Assembly (NCBI RefSeq): GCF_042767895.1 | Contig: NC_091550.1 | Span: forward strand, 25,918,484-25,960,983 | DNA from: Penaeus vannamei | Taxonomy: Eukaryota; Arthropoda; Malacostraca; Decapoda; Penaeidae | DNA: 42,500 nucleotides | Direction: 5' to 3' | In this document: one piece after another, positions 32,101 through 42,500 of the stretch | Numbering within the stretch: position 1 is the stretch's first letter | Layout: every line of letters starts with the position of its first letter | The notes under the pieces: model-generated | Seen by the model: the letters and a program-made list of their open reading frames with translations, nothing else | What the model was told of the DNA's origin: nothing | Database searches by the model: none | Program-made: the position numbers and the translations under genes

Positions 32101-33287
32101 AGGTTACATTTCCTGGAATTTGGTTAGGTTAGGTTAGGTTACGTTAGGTTAGGTTAGGTTAGGCTCAGCTTTGATGAGGAGAGGCCAAATTTCGTTTTCT
32201 TACATAAAGTTTATATTAAATCAGTTTAATGGAGGTTAGGTTACATTAGCTGGAACTTGGTTAGGTTAGGTTAGGCCCAGCTTTGATGAGAAGAGTCCAA
32301 ATTTCGTTTTCTTACATAAGGTTTATATTAATTTTTTTAATGGAGTTTAGGTTACATTAGCTGGAATTTGGTTAGGTTAGGTTAGGTTAGGTTAGATTAG
32401 GCTCAGCTTTGATGAGGAGAGTCCAAATTTCGTTTTCTTACATAATGTTTATATTAAATCAGTTTAATGGAGGTTAGGTTACATTAGCTGGAATTTAATT
32501 AGGTTAGGTTAGGTTAGGCTCCTGCTTTGATGAGGAGAGTCCATGTTTCGTTTTCTTACATAAGGTTTTATATTAAATCAATTTAATGGAGGTTAGGTTA
32601 CATTAGCTGGGATTTGTTTAGGTTAGGTTAGGTTAGATTAGGCTCAGCTTTGATGAGGAGAGTTCAAATTTCGATTTCTTACATAAGGTTTATATTGCAT
32701 AAGTTTAATGGAGGTTAGGTTACATTAGCTGGAATTCGGTTAGGTTAGGTTAGGTTAGATTAGGCTCAGCTTTGATGAGGAGAGTCCAAATTTCGTTTTC
32801 TTACATAAGATTTATATTAAATCAGTTTAATGGAGGCTAGGTTACATTAGCTGGAATTTGGATAGGTTAGGTTAGGTTAGGTTAGGCTCAGCTTTGATGA
32901 GGAGAGTCTAAATTTCGTTTTCTTACATAAGGTTTATATTAAATCAGTTTAATGGAGGTTAGGTTACATTAGCTGGAATTTGGTTAGGTTAGGTTAGGTT
33001 AGGTTTCGTTCTGCTTTGATGACGACAGTCCAAATTTCGTTTTCTTACATAAGGATTATATCATATCAGTTTAATGGAGATTAGGTTACATTAGCTTGAA
33101 TTTGGTTATGTTATGTTATGTTATTTTAGGTTAGGTTTGGCTCAGCTTTGATGAGGAGAGTCCAAATTTCGTTTTCTTACATAATGTTTAAATTAAACCA
33201 GTTTAATGGAGATTAGCTTACATTAGCTGGAATTTCGTTAGGTTAGGTTAGGTTAGGCTCAGCTTTGATGAGGAGAGTCCAAATTTC

Positions 33288-33332
<45 letters not shown>

Positions 33333-34840
33333 TTATATTTAATCACTTTAATAGAGGTTAGGTTACATTAGCTGGAATTTGGTCAGGTTAGGTTAGGTTA
33401 GGTTAGGTTAGGCACAGCTTTGATGAGGAGAGTCCATATTTCCTTTTCTTACATAACGTTTATATGAAATTAGTTTAATGGAGGTTAGGTTACATTAGCT
33501 GGAACTTGGTTAGGTTAGGTTAGGTTTGGTTAGGTTAGGCTCAGCTTTGATGAGGAGAGTCCAAATTTCGTTTTCTTACATAAGGTTTAGATTAAATCAG
33601 TTTAATGGAGGTTAGGTTACATACTGGAATTTGGCTAGGTTAGGTTATGTTAGGTTAGGTTAGGTTGAGCTTTGATGAGGAGAGTCCAAATTTCGTTTTC
33701 TTACATAAGGTTTATATTAAACCAGTTTAATGGAGGTAAGGTTACATTTGCTGAATTTGGTTAGGTTAGGTTAGGTTAAGCTCAGCTTTGATGAGTAGAG
33801 TCCAAATTTTGTTTATATTAAATCAGTTTAATGGAGTTTAGGTTACATTAGCATGAATTTGCTTAGTTTAGGTTAGGTTAGGCTCAGCTTTGATGAGGAG
33901 TGTCCAAATTTCGTTTTCTTACATAAGGTTTATATTTTATCAGTTTAATGGAGGTTAGGTTACATTAGCTGGAATTTGGTTAAGTTTCGTTAGGTTAGGC
34001 TCAGCTTTGATGAGGAGTGTCCAAATTTCCTTTTCTTACATAAGGTTTATATTTTATCAGTTTAATGGAGGTTAGGTTGCATAACCTGGAACTTGGTTAG
34101 GTTAGGTTAGGTTAGGTTAGGCTCAGCTTTGATGAGGAGAGTCCAAATTTCGTTTTCTTACATAAGGTTTATATTAAATCAGTTTAATGGAGGTTAGGTT
34201 ACATTAGCTTGAATTTGGTTAGGTTAGATTAGGTTATGTTAATTTAGGCTCAGCTTTGATGAAGAGAGTTCAAATTTCGATTTCTTCCATAAAGTTTATA
34301 TCAAATCAGTTTAATGGAGGTTAGGTCACATTAGCTTGAATTTGGTTTGGTTTGGTTAGGTTTGGCTCAGCTTTGATGAGGAGAGTCCAAATTTCGTTTC
34401 CCTATATAAGGTTTTTATTAAATCAGTTTAATGGAAGTTAGGTTACATTAGCTGGAATTTGGTTAGGTTAGGTTATGCACAGCTTTGATGAGGAGAGTCC
34501 AATTTTCGTTTTCTTACATAAGGTTTATATCAAATCAGTTTACTGGAGGTTAGGTTACATTAGCATGAATATGGTTAGTTTAGATTAGGTTAGGTTAGGC
34601 TCAGCTTTGATAAGGAGAGTCCAAATTTCGTTTTCTTACATAAGGTTTATATTAAGTCAGTTTAATGGAGGTTAGGTTACATTAGCTGGAATTTAGTTAG
34701 GTTAGGTTAGGTTAGGCTCAGCTTTGATGAGGAGAGTCCAAATTTCGTTTTCTTACATAATGTTTATATTAAATCAGTTTAATGGAGATTAGGTTACATT
34801 AGTTGGATTTTGGTTAGGTTAGGCTCATCTCTGATGAGGT
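29118..34840 (+). repeat. TTAGG-bearing satellite, about 47 units of about 121 bp, + orientation
   Basis: The unit reads GCTCAGCTTTGATGAGGAG, AGTCCAAATTTCGTTTTC, TTACATAAGGTTTATATTAA, ATCAGTTTAATGGAGGTTAG, GTTACATTAGCTGGAATTTG, then a variable number (about 2-7) of GGTTA. The TTAGG pentamer is the canonical arthropod telomere repeat. I located about 47 copies of the CAAATTTCG block between 29180 and 34740. Length differences between units are mostly in the pentamer count. Divergence between units is modest and scattered. One unit (31050-31070) has lost its pentamers. No gene is present. Confidence 0.95.
33291..33328. repeat. (TA)19 expansion inside one TTAGG-satellite unit
   Basis: In this unit the stretch TTCTTACATAAGG is replaced by a pure TA tract before AAGGTTTATATTTAATC. 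The other units carry only ACATA there, so the microsatellite arose within the satellite. Confidence 0.95.
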
Positions 34841-36453
34841 AACTTAAACTCCATTAAACTGATTTATTATAAACTTTATGTAAGAAAACGAAATTTAGAC
34901 TCTCCTCATCAAAGCTGAGCCTAACCTAACCTAACCTAACAAAATTCCAGCTAATGTAACCCAACCTCCATTAAACTGATTTAATATAAACCTTATGTAA
35001 GGAAACGAAATTTGGACTCTCCTCATCAAAGCTGAGCCTAACCTAACCTAACCTAACCTAACCAAATTCCGGCTAATGTAACCTAACCTCCATTAAACTG
35101 ATTTAATATCAACCTTATGTAAGAAAACGAAATTTGGACTCTCCTCATTAATGCTGAGCCTAACCTAACCAAATTTCAGCTAATGTAACCTAACCTCCAT
35201 TAAACTGATTTAATATAAACCTTATGTAAATAAACGAAAATTGGACTCTCCTCATCAAAGCTGAGCCTAACCTAACCTAACCTAACCTAACCAAATTCTA
35301 GCTAATGTAACCTAACTTCCATGAAACTGATTTAATATAAACCTTATGTAAGAAAACGAAATTTGGACTCTCCTCATCAAAGCTGAGCCTAACCTAACCT
35401 AACCTAACCAAATTCCAGGTAATGTAACCTATCCTCCATTAAACTGATTTAATATACACGTTATGCAAGAAAACGAAATTTGGACTCTCCTCATCAAAGC
35501 TGAGCCTAATCTGACCTAACCTTACCTAACCTAACCCAACCAAATTCCAGCTAATGTAACCTAATCTCCATTAAACTGATTTGATATAAACCTTATGTAA
35601 GAAAAAGAAATTTGGACTCTCCTCATCAAAGCTGAGCCTTACGTAACCTAACCTAACCTAACCAAATTCCAGCTAATGTAACCTAACCTCCATTAAACTG
35701 ATTTAATATAAACCTTATGTAAGAAAACGAAATTTGGACACTCCTCATCAAAGCTGAGCCTAACCTAACCTAACCAAATTCCAGCTAATGTAACTTTACC
35801 TCCATTAAACTGATTTGATATAAACCTTATGTAAGAAAACGAAATTTGGACACTCCTCATCAAAGCTGAGCCTAACCTTACCTAACCTGACCAAATTCCA
35901 GCTAATGTAACCTAACCTCCATTAAACTGATTTAATATAAACCTTATGTAAAAATGACAAAATTTGGACTCTCCTCATCAAAGCTCAGCCTAACCTAACC
36001 TAACCTAACCTAACCAAATTCCAGGAAATGTAACCTAACCTCCATTAAACTGATTTAATATAAACCTTATGTAAGAAAACGAAATTTGGACTCTTCTCAT
36101 CAAAGCTGAGCCTAACCTAACCTAACCAAATTCCAGCTAATGTAACCTAACCTCCATTAAACTGATTTAATATAAACCTTATGTATAAAAACGAAATTTG
36201 GACTCTCCTCATCAAAGCTGAACCTAACCTAACCTAACCTAACCTTACCTAACCAAATTTCAGCTAATGTAACCTAACCTCCATTAAATTGATTAAATTG
36301 AAACCTTATGTAAGAAAACGAAATTTGGACTCTCCTCATCAAAGCTGAGCCTAACCTAACCTAACCTAACCAGATTTCAGCTAATGTAACCTAACCTCCA
36401 TTAAACTGATTTAATATAAACCTTATGTAAGCAAACGAAATTTTGACTCTCCT
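34841..36453 (-). repeat. TTAGG-bearing satellite, about 14 units, - orientation
   Basis: This is the same unit in reverse complement: AACCTCCATTAAACTGATTT, AATATAAACCTTATGTAAG, AAAACGAAATTTGGACTCTC, CTCATCAAAGCTGAGCC, then (TAACC)n. I located 14 copies of the GAAATTTGG block between 34891 and 36437. The strand flip is at about 34840, where GATGAGGT meets AACTTAAACTCC without a spacer. The array ends inside a unit after GACTCTCCTC at 36453, followed by A2 satellite. Confidence 0.95.
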
Positions 36454-38755
36454 CTATTATCATCATAACTATTCATATAATGATAATAGCAATATTGATA
36501 ATTTTAGAAATAATCATGAGAATAGTAATAATTATATAGACAATGATAATTATGTTATTATTATTTATATTGCCATTATTAGTATGAAAATTATTAGAAT
36601 AGAATCAATTATTGCTATTATTGCAGTAATTATCAAATATATCATTATAATTATGATTTTATCATTATTATTATTATCATTGTCATGATCATCATAATTA
36701 TCATCATTATTGTCAATAATAAATGAATTATCATGAAAATAATCATAATTACCTGAATTAATGTTAAAATACTCATAATTACCACTAAAAAGCGAAAAAG
36801 TTTTTTTTTACGTTTCTCTCAAAAGGCTGTAATACGCTAGATTTTGCCGCTTTTTCGACTTTTGGGATTTTATTACTTCTGGCCTTTATTTCATTATAAA
36901 TGGACTGAATAATGATTATTATCATTATCATCATTACTGCCATTATTTTCATGATTATTATCATGACATATAATAATTATTATGCTAATTATTATTGCTA
37001 TTTTTATCTTTATAACTATTTATATAATGATAATAGATATAATGATAATTTTAAAAATAATAATGACAATAATAATAATTATAATGACAATGATAATGAT
37101 GTTATTATTAGTATGGAAATTATTGGAATGGAGTTAATTATTGCAGTAATTATCAAAATTATCATTATAATTATGATTTTATCATTATTATTGTTATCAT
37201 TGTCATTATCATCATAATTATCATAATTTTTCTCAATAATAAAGGAATTATCATAATTACCTGAATTAATGTTTAAAGCGAAAAAGGTTTTTTTTCGACA
37301 TTCCTCTCAAAAGGCTGTAATACGCTTTATTTTCCGTTTTTTTCGACTTTTCGTATTTTATTACTTTTGGTCTTTATTTCATTATAAATGGACTGAATAA
37401 TAATTTTATCATCATTATTATCATTACTGACATTATTTTCATGATTATTATCATTATAGTCATTATCATCATGATTATGATTATTATTATCATCATTATT
37501 GCAGTTATAATAATTATTATGCTAATTATTATTGCTATTTTTATCATTATAACTATATATGTAATGATAATAGCAATAATGATAATTTTAGAAATAATGA
37601 CAAAAATAATAATTGTAATGACAATGATAGTGATTTTATTATTATATCTAATGCCATTATTAGTATGAAAGTTATTGGAATAGCGTTAATTATTGCAGTA
37701 ATTTTCAATATTATCATTATAATTATGATTGTATCGTTATTAGTGTCATTATCATTGTCATTATCATCATAATTATCAACATTATTGTCAGTAATAAAGG
37801 AATTATCATGAAAATCATCATAATTACCTCAATTAATGTTAAAATCATCATAATTACCATTAATTAATACGCTAGATTTTGCCGTTTTTTCGACTTTTGG
37901 GATTTTATTACTTCTGGCCTTTATTTCATTATAAATGGACTGAATAATAATTATTATCATCATTATCATCATTACTGTCATTATTTTCATGATTGTTATC
38001 ATGATAGTCATTACTATCATGATTATCATTATTATTATCATCATTATTGCAGTTATGATAATTATTATGCTAATCATTATTGCTATTTTTATCATTATAA
38101 TTCTCTATATAATGATAATAGCAATAATAATTTTTATCAATAATAATGACAATAAAAATAATTTTAATGACAATTATAATGATATTATTATTATTATTGC
38201 CATTAATAGTATGAAAATAATTGGAATAGAGTTCATTATTGCTATTATTGCAGTAATTATCAAAATTATCATTATAATTATGATTTTATCATTATTATTG
38301 TCATTATCATTGTCATTATCATCATAGTTATCATCATTTTTTCAATAATAAAGGAATTATCGTGAAAATCATCATAATTACCTGAATCAGTGTTAAAAAA
38401 CATTAATAATTACCATTAAAAAGCGAAAAAGGTGTTTTTCGACGTTGCTCTCAAAAGGCTGTAATACGCTAGATTTTGCCGTCTTTTTCGACTTATGGGA
38501 TTATATTACTTCCGGCCTTTATTTCATTATTAATGGACTGAATAATAATTATCATCATCATCATTATCATTACTGTCATTATTTTCATGATTATTATCAT
38601 TATAGTCATTATCATCATGATTATCATTATTATTACCATTATTGCAGTTATAATAATTATTGTGCTAATCATTATTGTTATTTTTATCATTATAACTATT
38701 TATATAATGATGATAGCAATAATAATAATTTTAGAAATAATAATGACAATTATCT
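36454..38755 (+). repeat. Satellite A2 variant, + orientation
   Basis: This has the A-like architecture with diagnostic changes: GGACTGAATAATAATT at unit starts (about 36899, 37388, 37937, 38533), TTACTTCTGGCC or TTCCGGCC in place of TTACTTTTGGCC, GCCATTATTAGTATGAAA, and CAATAATAAAGGAATTATC. It begins mid-unit at TATTATCATCATAACTATTC directly after the TTAGG satellite. Spacing is about 490-600 bp. Near 38755 it flips strand (AATGACAATTATCTTTGTCA). Confidence 0.85.
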
Positions 38756-39698
38756 TTGTCATTATCATCATGATTATCATAATATTCATGAAAATAATGA
38801 CAGTAGTGATAATAATGATGATAATAATTATTATTCAGTCCATATAAAATCCCCAAAGTCGAAAAAGAAACGTCTAAAAAAAAACGTTTTTCACTGTTTA
38901 ATGGTAATTATGAGGATTTTAACATTAATTCAGGTAATTATGATGATTTTCATGATAATTCCTTTATTATTGACAATATTTATGATAATTATGATAATAA
39001 TGACAATAATAATGATAAAATCATAATTATAATGATAATTTTGATAATTACTGCAATAATAACAATAATTAACTCTATTCCAATAATGTTCATACTAATA
39101 ATGGCAATAGAAATAATAATAACATCATTATCATTGTCATTATAATTATTATTATTATTATTATTTCTAAAATTATCATTATGACTATGACAGTAATGAT
39201 AATAATTATAATAATGTAATTATTATTCATTCCATTTATAATGAATTATCATGATTGTCATTATTATTTCTAAAATTATCATTATTGCAATTATCAATAT
39301 ATAGATAATTAAAATGATAAAAATAGGAATAATAATTAGCATAATAATTATTATAACTGCAATATGATGATAATAATAATGGTAATCATGATGATAATGA
39401 CTATAATGATAATAATCATGAAAATAATGACAGTAATGATAATGATGATTTTCACGATAATTCCTTTATTATTGACAATAATGATGATAATTATGATGAT
39501 AATGACAATGATAATGACAATAATAATGATAAAATCATAATTATAATGATAATTTTGATGATTACTGCAATAATAGCAATAATTAAGTCTATTAAAATAA
39601 TTTTCATACTAATAATAACAATAGAAATAATAAAATCATTATCATTGTCATTATAATTATTATTATTGTCATAATTATTTCTAAAATTATCATTATTG
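38756..39698 (-). repeat. Satellite A2 variant, - orientation, rearranged
   Basis: A reverse unit start lies at 38836 (TTCAGTCCATATAAAATCCC, with a deletion of the AATGAAATAAAGGCC part). The rest is ATN sequence with a second truncated start near 39225 (CATTCCATTTATAATGAATT) and internal rearrangements. It stops after TAAAATTATCATTATTG at 39698. Confidence 0.78.
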
Positions 39699-40152
39699 AC
39701 GTATATTTATTGGTGTTAGCTCTTCTCCTTTAACAACTAGTGCAAGGTTTACTATTGAGGGGAAGCCCGAAAATCATCCAGTCCATCGATGGATGGCGGC
39801 TTAGGCCGAGAGAAAGAAGAGAGAGGACTTGTTCACTTCCTCGCGAGGAAGTCCCATAACCCAGGTACAAGTCCCGTAGTGAAATAGGGTCTAATTATGT
39901 GCGTTCTTGGCTTCTTGTTGTATCGAAATGACAAAAAAAAAATAAAAATAAATAAATAAATAAAAGGCAATAATAAAAAAAATCACTGAAGAAAATGAAT
40001 AGATAATATGATCCTCATTCAGCAGGGACGGGTTACCACTGAAAGAGGGACTTGGGTTCTTAAAAAGGGGTCATCTCTGGCTAGTGCTGGCCAATACACT
40101 ATGGACCTTCTTGATTGTAAACAAAATTAATATCACATGGACAAGTCTAACA
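39699..40152. other. Non-satellite segment between two - satellite blocks
   Basis: About 450 bp without coding signal. Features are the palindrome TCCATCGATGGA (39782-39793), a perfect 18-bp palindrome (39835-39852) inside the wider inverted repeat GGACTTG/CAAGTCC, an A-rich run with (AAAT)n at about 39936-39965, and a CTGGCTAGTGCTGGCCA stretch near 40078-40096. It could be a small non-autonomous mobile element, since satellite in the same orientation lies on both sides. No target duplication or terminal repeat is clear. Confidence 0.5.
39835..39852. other. Perfect 18-bp palindrome
   Basis: ACTTCCTCGCGAGGAAGT equals its own reverse complement. Outer arms GGACTTG (about 39826) and CAAGTCC (about 39868) extend the symmetry with an offset. 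No protein-binding assignment is made. Confidence 0.9.
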
Positions 40153-42500
40153 ATGAAATAAAGGCCAAAAGTAATAAAATCCCATAAGTCGAAAAAAAAG
40201 AGCAAAATCTAGCCTTTTGAGAGAAACGTCGAAAAAAAACTTTTTTCGCTTTTTATTGGTAATTATAAGGATTTTAAAATTAATTCAGGTAATTGTGATG
40301 ATTTTCATGATAATTCCTTCATTATATGCAATAATGATGATAATTATGATGATAATGACAATGATAATGACAATAATAATGATAATAATGATAAAATCAT
40401 AGTTATAATGATAATTTTGATAATTCCTGCAATAATAGCAATACTCAACTCTATTCCAATATTTTTCAGACTAATAATGACAATAGCAATAATAATAACA
40501 TCATTATCCTTGTCATTATAATTATTACTATTCTCATTATTATTTCTAAAATTATCATTATTGCTATTATCATTATAAAAATAGTTATGATGATGAAAAT
40601 AGCTATAATAATGAGCATAATAATCATTATAACTGCAATAATTTTGATAATAATGATGATAATGACAATGATAATGACAATAATAATGATAATAATGATA
40701 AAATCATAATTATAATGATAATTTTGATAATTACTGCAATAATAGCAATAATCAACTCTATTCCAATATTTTTCATATAATAATGACAATAGAAATAATA
40801 ATATCATTATCATTGTCATTATAATTATTACTATTGTTATTATTATTTCTAAAATTATCATTATTGCTATTATCATTATAACAATAGTTATGATGATGAA
40901 AATAGCTATAATAATGAGCATAATAATCATTATAACTGCAATAATGATGATAATCATGATGATAATGACTATAATGATAATAATCATAAGAATAATTACA
41001 GTAATGATAATAATGAGGTTTTTAATTATCCAGTCCATTTATAATGAAATAAAGGCCAAAAGTAATTCGAAAAAACGGCAAAATCTAGCGTAAATACAGC
41101 CTTTTCAGAGAAACGTCGAAAAAAACTTTTTAGTTTTTTATTGGTAATCATGAGGATTTTAACATTAATTCAGGTAATTGTGATGATTTTCATGATAATT
41201 CCTTCATTATATGCAATAATGATGATAATTATGATGATAATGACAATGATAATGACAATAATAATGATGATAATAATAAAATCATAACTATAATGATAAT
41301 GTTGATAATTACTGCAATAATACCAATAATCAACTCTATTCCAATAATTTCCAGACTAATAATGACAATAGAAATAATAATAACATCATTATCCTTGTCA
41401 TTATAACTATTACTATTGTCATTATTATTTTTAAAATTATCATTATTGCTATTATCATTATAAAAATAGTTATGATAATGAAAATAGCTATAATAATGAG
41501 CATTATAATCATTATAACTGCAATAATGATGATTATAATAATGATGATAATCATGATGATAATGCCTATAATGATAATAATCATAAAAATCATGACAGTA
41601 ATGATAATAATGATGATAACAATTATTATCCATCCAGTCCATTTATAATGAAATATAGGCAAAAATTATAAAATCCCAGAAGTCGAAAAAAAACGGAAAA
41701 TCTAGCCTTTTGAGAGAAACGTAAAAAAAAAACTTTTTCGGTTTTTATTGGTAATTATGAGGATTTTAACATTAATTCAGGTAATTGTGATGATTTTCAT
41801 GATAATTCCTTCATTATATGATATAATGATAATTATGATGATAATGACAATGATAATGAATATAACAATGTTAATAATGATAAAATCATAATTATAATGA
41901 TAATTTTGATAATTACTGCAATAATAGCAATAATCAACTCTATTCCAATAATTTTCAGATTAATAATGACAACTGAAATAATATCATTATCATTGTCATT
42001 ATAATTATTACTATTGTCATTATTATTTCTAAAATTATCATTATTGCTATTATCATTATAAAAATAGTTATGATGATGAAAATAGCTATAATAATTAGCA
42101 TAATAATCATTATAACTGCAATAATGATAATAATAATGATAATGATGATGATAATAACTATAATGATAATAACCATAAGAATAATGGCAGTAATGGTAAT
42201 AATGATGATAATAATTATTATCCAGTCCATTTATAATGAAATGAAGCCCAAAAGTAATAAAATCCCAACAGTCGAAAAAACGGCAAAATCTAGCGTATTA
42301 CTTTTTATTGGTAATTATGAGGATTTTAACATTAGTTTAGGTAATTCTGATGATTTTCATGATAATTCCATCAATATATGCAATAATGATATTAATTATG
42401 ATGATAATGACAATTATAATGACAATAATAATGATAAAATCATAATTATGATGATAATGACAAAGACAATGACAATAATAATGCAAAAATCATAATTACA
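40153..42500 (-). repeat. Satellite subfamily A, - orientation, to the window end
   Basis: The array resumes at ATGAAATAAAGGCCAAAAGT. Reverse unit starts lie near 41030, 41635 and 42222. The first interval (about 880 bp) is long because roughly 290 bp of ATN sequence from GATAATGACAATGATAATGA to the CTCTATTCCAATATTTTTC block is repeated (about 40350-40470 and 40650-40775, with flanks). The last unit has a deleted core (AATCTAGCGTATTACTTTTT at about 42287). It runs off the window. The open frames here are ATN artefacts. Confidence 0.88.

Noticed and set aside
29118..34840. A functional telomere end
   Set aside because: The TTAGG runs are short, interrupted by about 90 bp of other sequence in every unit, and followed by inverted units and more satellite.
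29118..36453. Regularly spaced repeats that might suggest a CRISPR array
   Set aside because: There are no unique spacers: the whole 121-bp unit is repeated. The setting is eukaryotic satellite DNA with no cas genes.
40466..41038. 190-codon minus-strand frame
   Set aside because: It is two partial satellite units fused by a sub-unit duplication, so not a gene.

Overview
The window looks like repeat-rich nuclear DNA of an arthropod, most plausibly a decapod crustacean such as a penaeid shrimp. The reasons are a very high load of ATT/ATC-type cryptic simple sequence, a satellite carrying the arthropod telomere motif TTAGG, and decayed Penelope-like and Ty3/Gypsy retroelements. The species is inferred, not shown. 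I find no intact host gene, no tRNA or rRNA, and nothing prokaryotic. The only convincing protein-coding signals are two broken retroelements.

About 28 kb is one satellite family with a unit of about 580-600 bp. Most of each unit is degenerate (ATN)n: A and T keep a 3-bp phase while the third base varies. The rest is a core of about 150 bp that is not ATN, with TTTTTTCGAC boxes and a CAAAAGGCTGTAATACGCTAG-like segment. I separate subfamily A (ATGGACTGGATAATAATT at the unit start), subfamily B (GATGGGCTTTATAATGATTA) and an A variant called A2 (GGACTGAATAATAATT, CTTCTGGCC). Orientation flips many times. B+ 1-246; unrecognised insert-like segment 246-2707; B+ to about 3550; A+ to 5155; A- to 7329; a 2.5-kb imperfect palindrome 7330-9835 with (TA)n tracts; A+ to 11873; Penelope-like element 11874-13857; A- then B- to 15278; A+ 15316-18127; A- 18128-24712; B+ 24750-26820.

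From 26821 to 29117 lies a GC-rich 5' fragment of a Ty3/Gypsy LTR retrotransposon: putative LTR, primer binding site, frameshifted gag, a protease lacking its catalytic end, and a truncated reverse transcriptase. It breaks inside the RT and passes directly into a satellite of about 121 bp with embedded (TTAGG)n: about 47 units on the + strand (29118-34840), then about 14 inverted units (34841-36453). The A2 satellite follows, + then -, to 39698, then a 454-bp non-satellite segment, then A- units to the end.

The most interesting structure is in the junctions. Several unrelated junctions (Penelope element, Gypsy side, TTAGG satellite, the segment at 39699, and the flip at 18128) fall in nearly the same place of the 600-bp unit. 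A 37-bp non-satellite motif, with an inner inverted repeat in two of its three copies, sits next to a B unit start each time. The two TTAGG arrays converge G-strand to C-strand, the geometry expected of an end-to-end telomere fusion. All repeat boundaries were read by eye and are good to roughly 5-20 bp.
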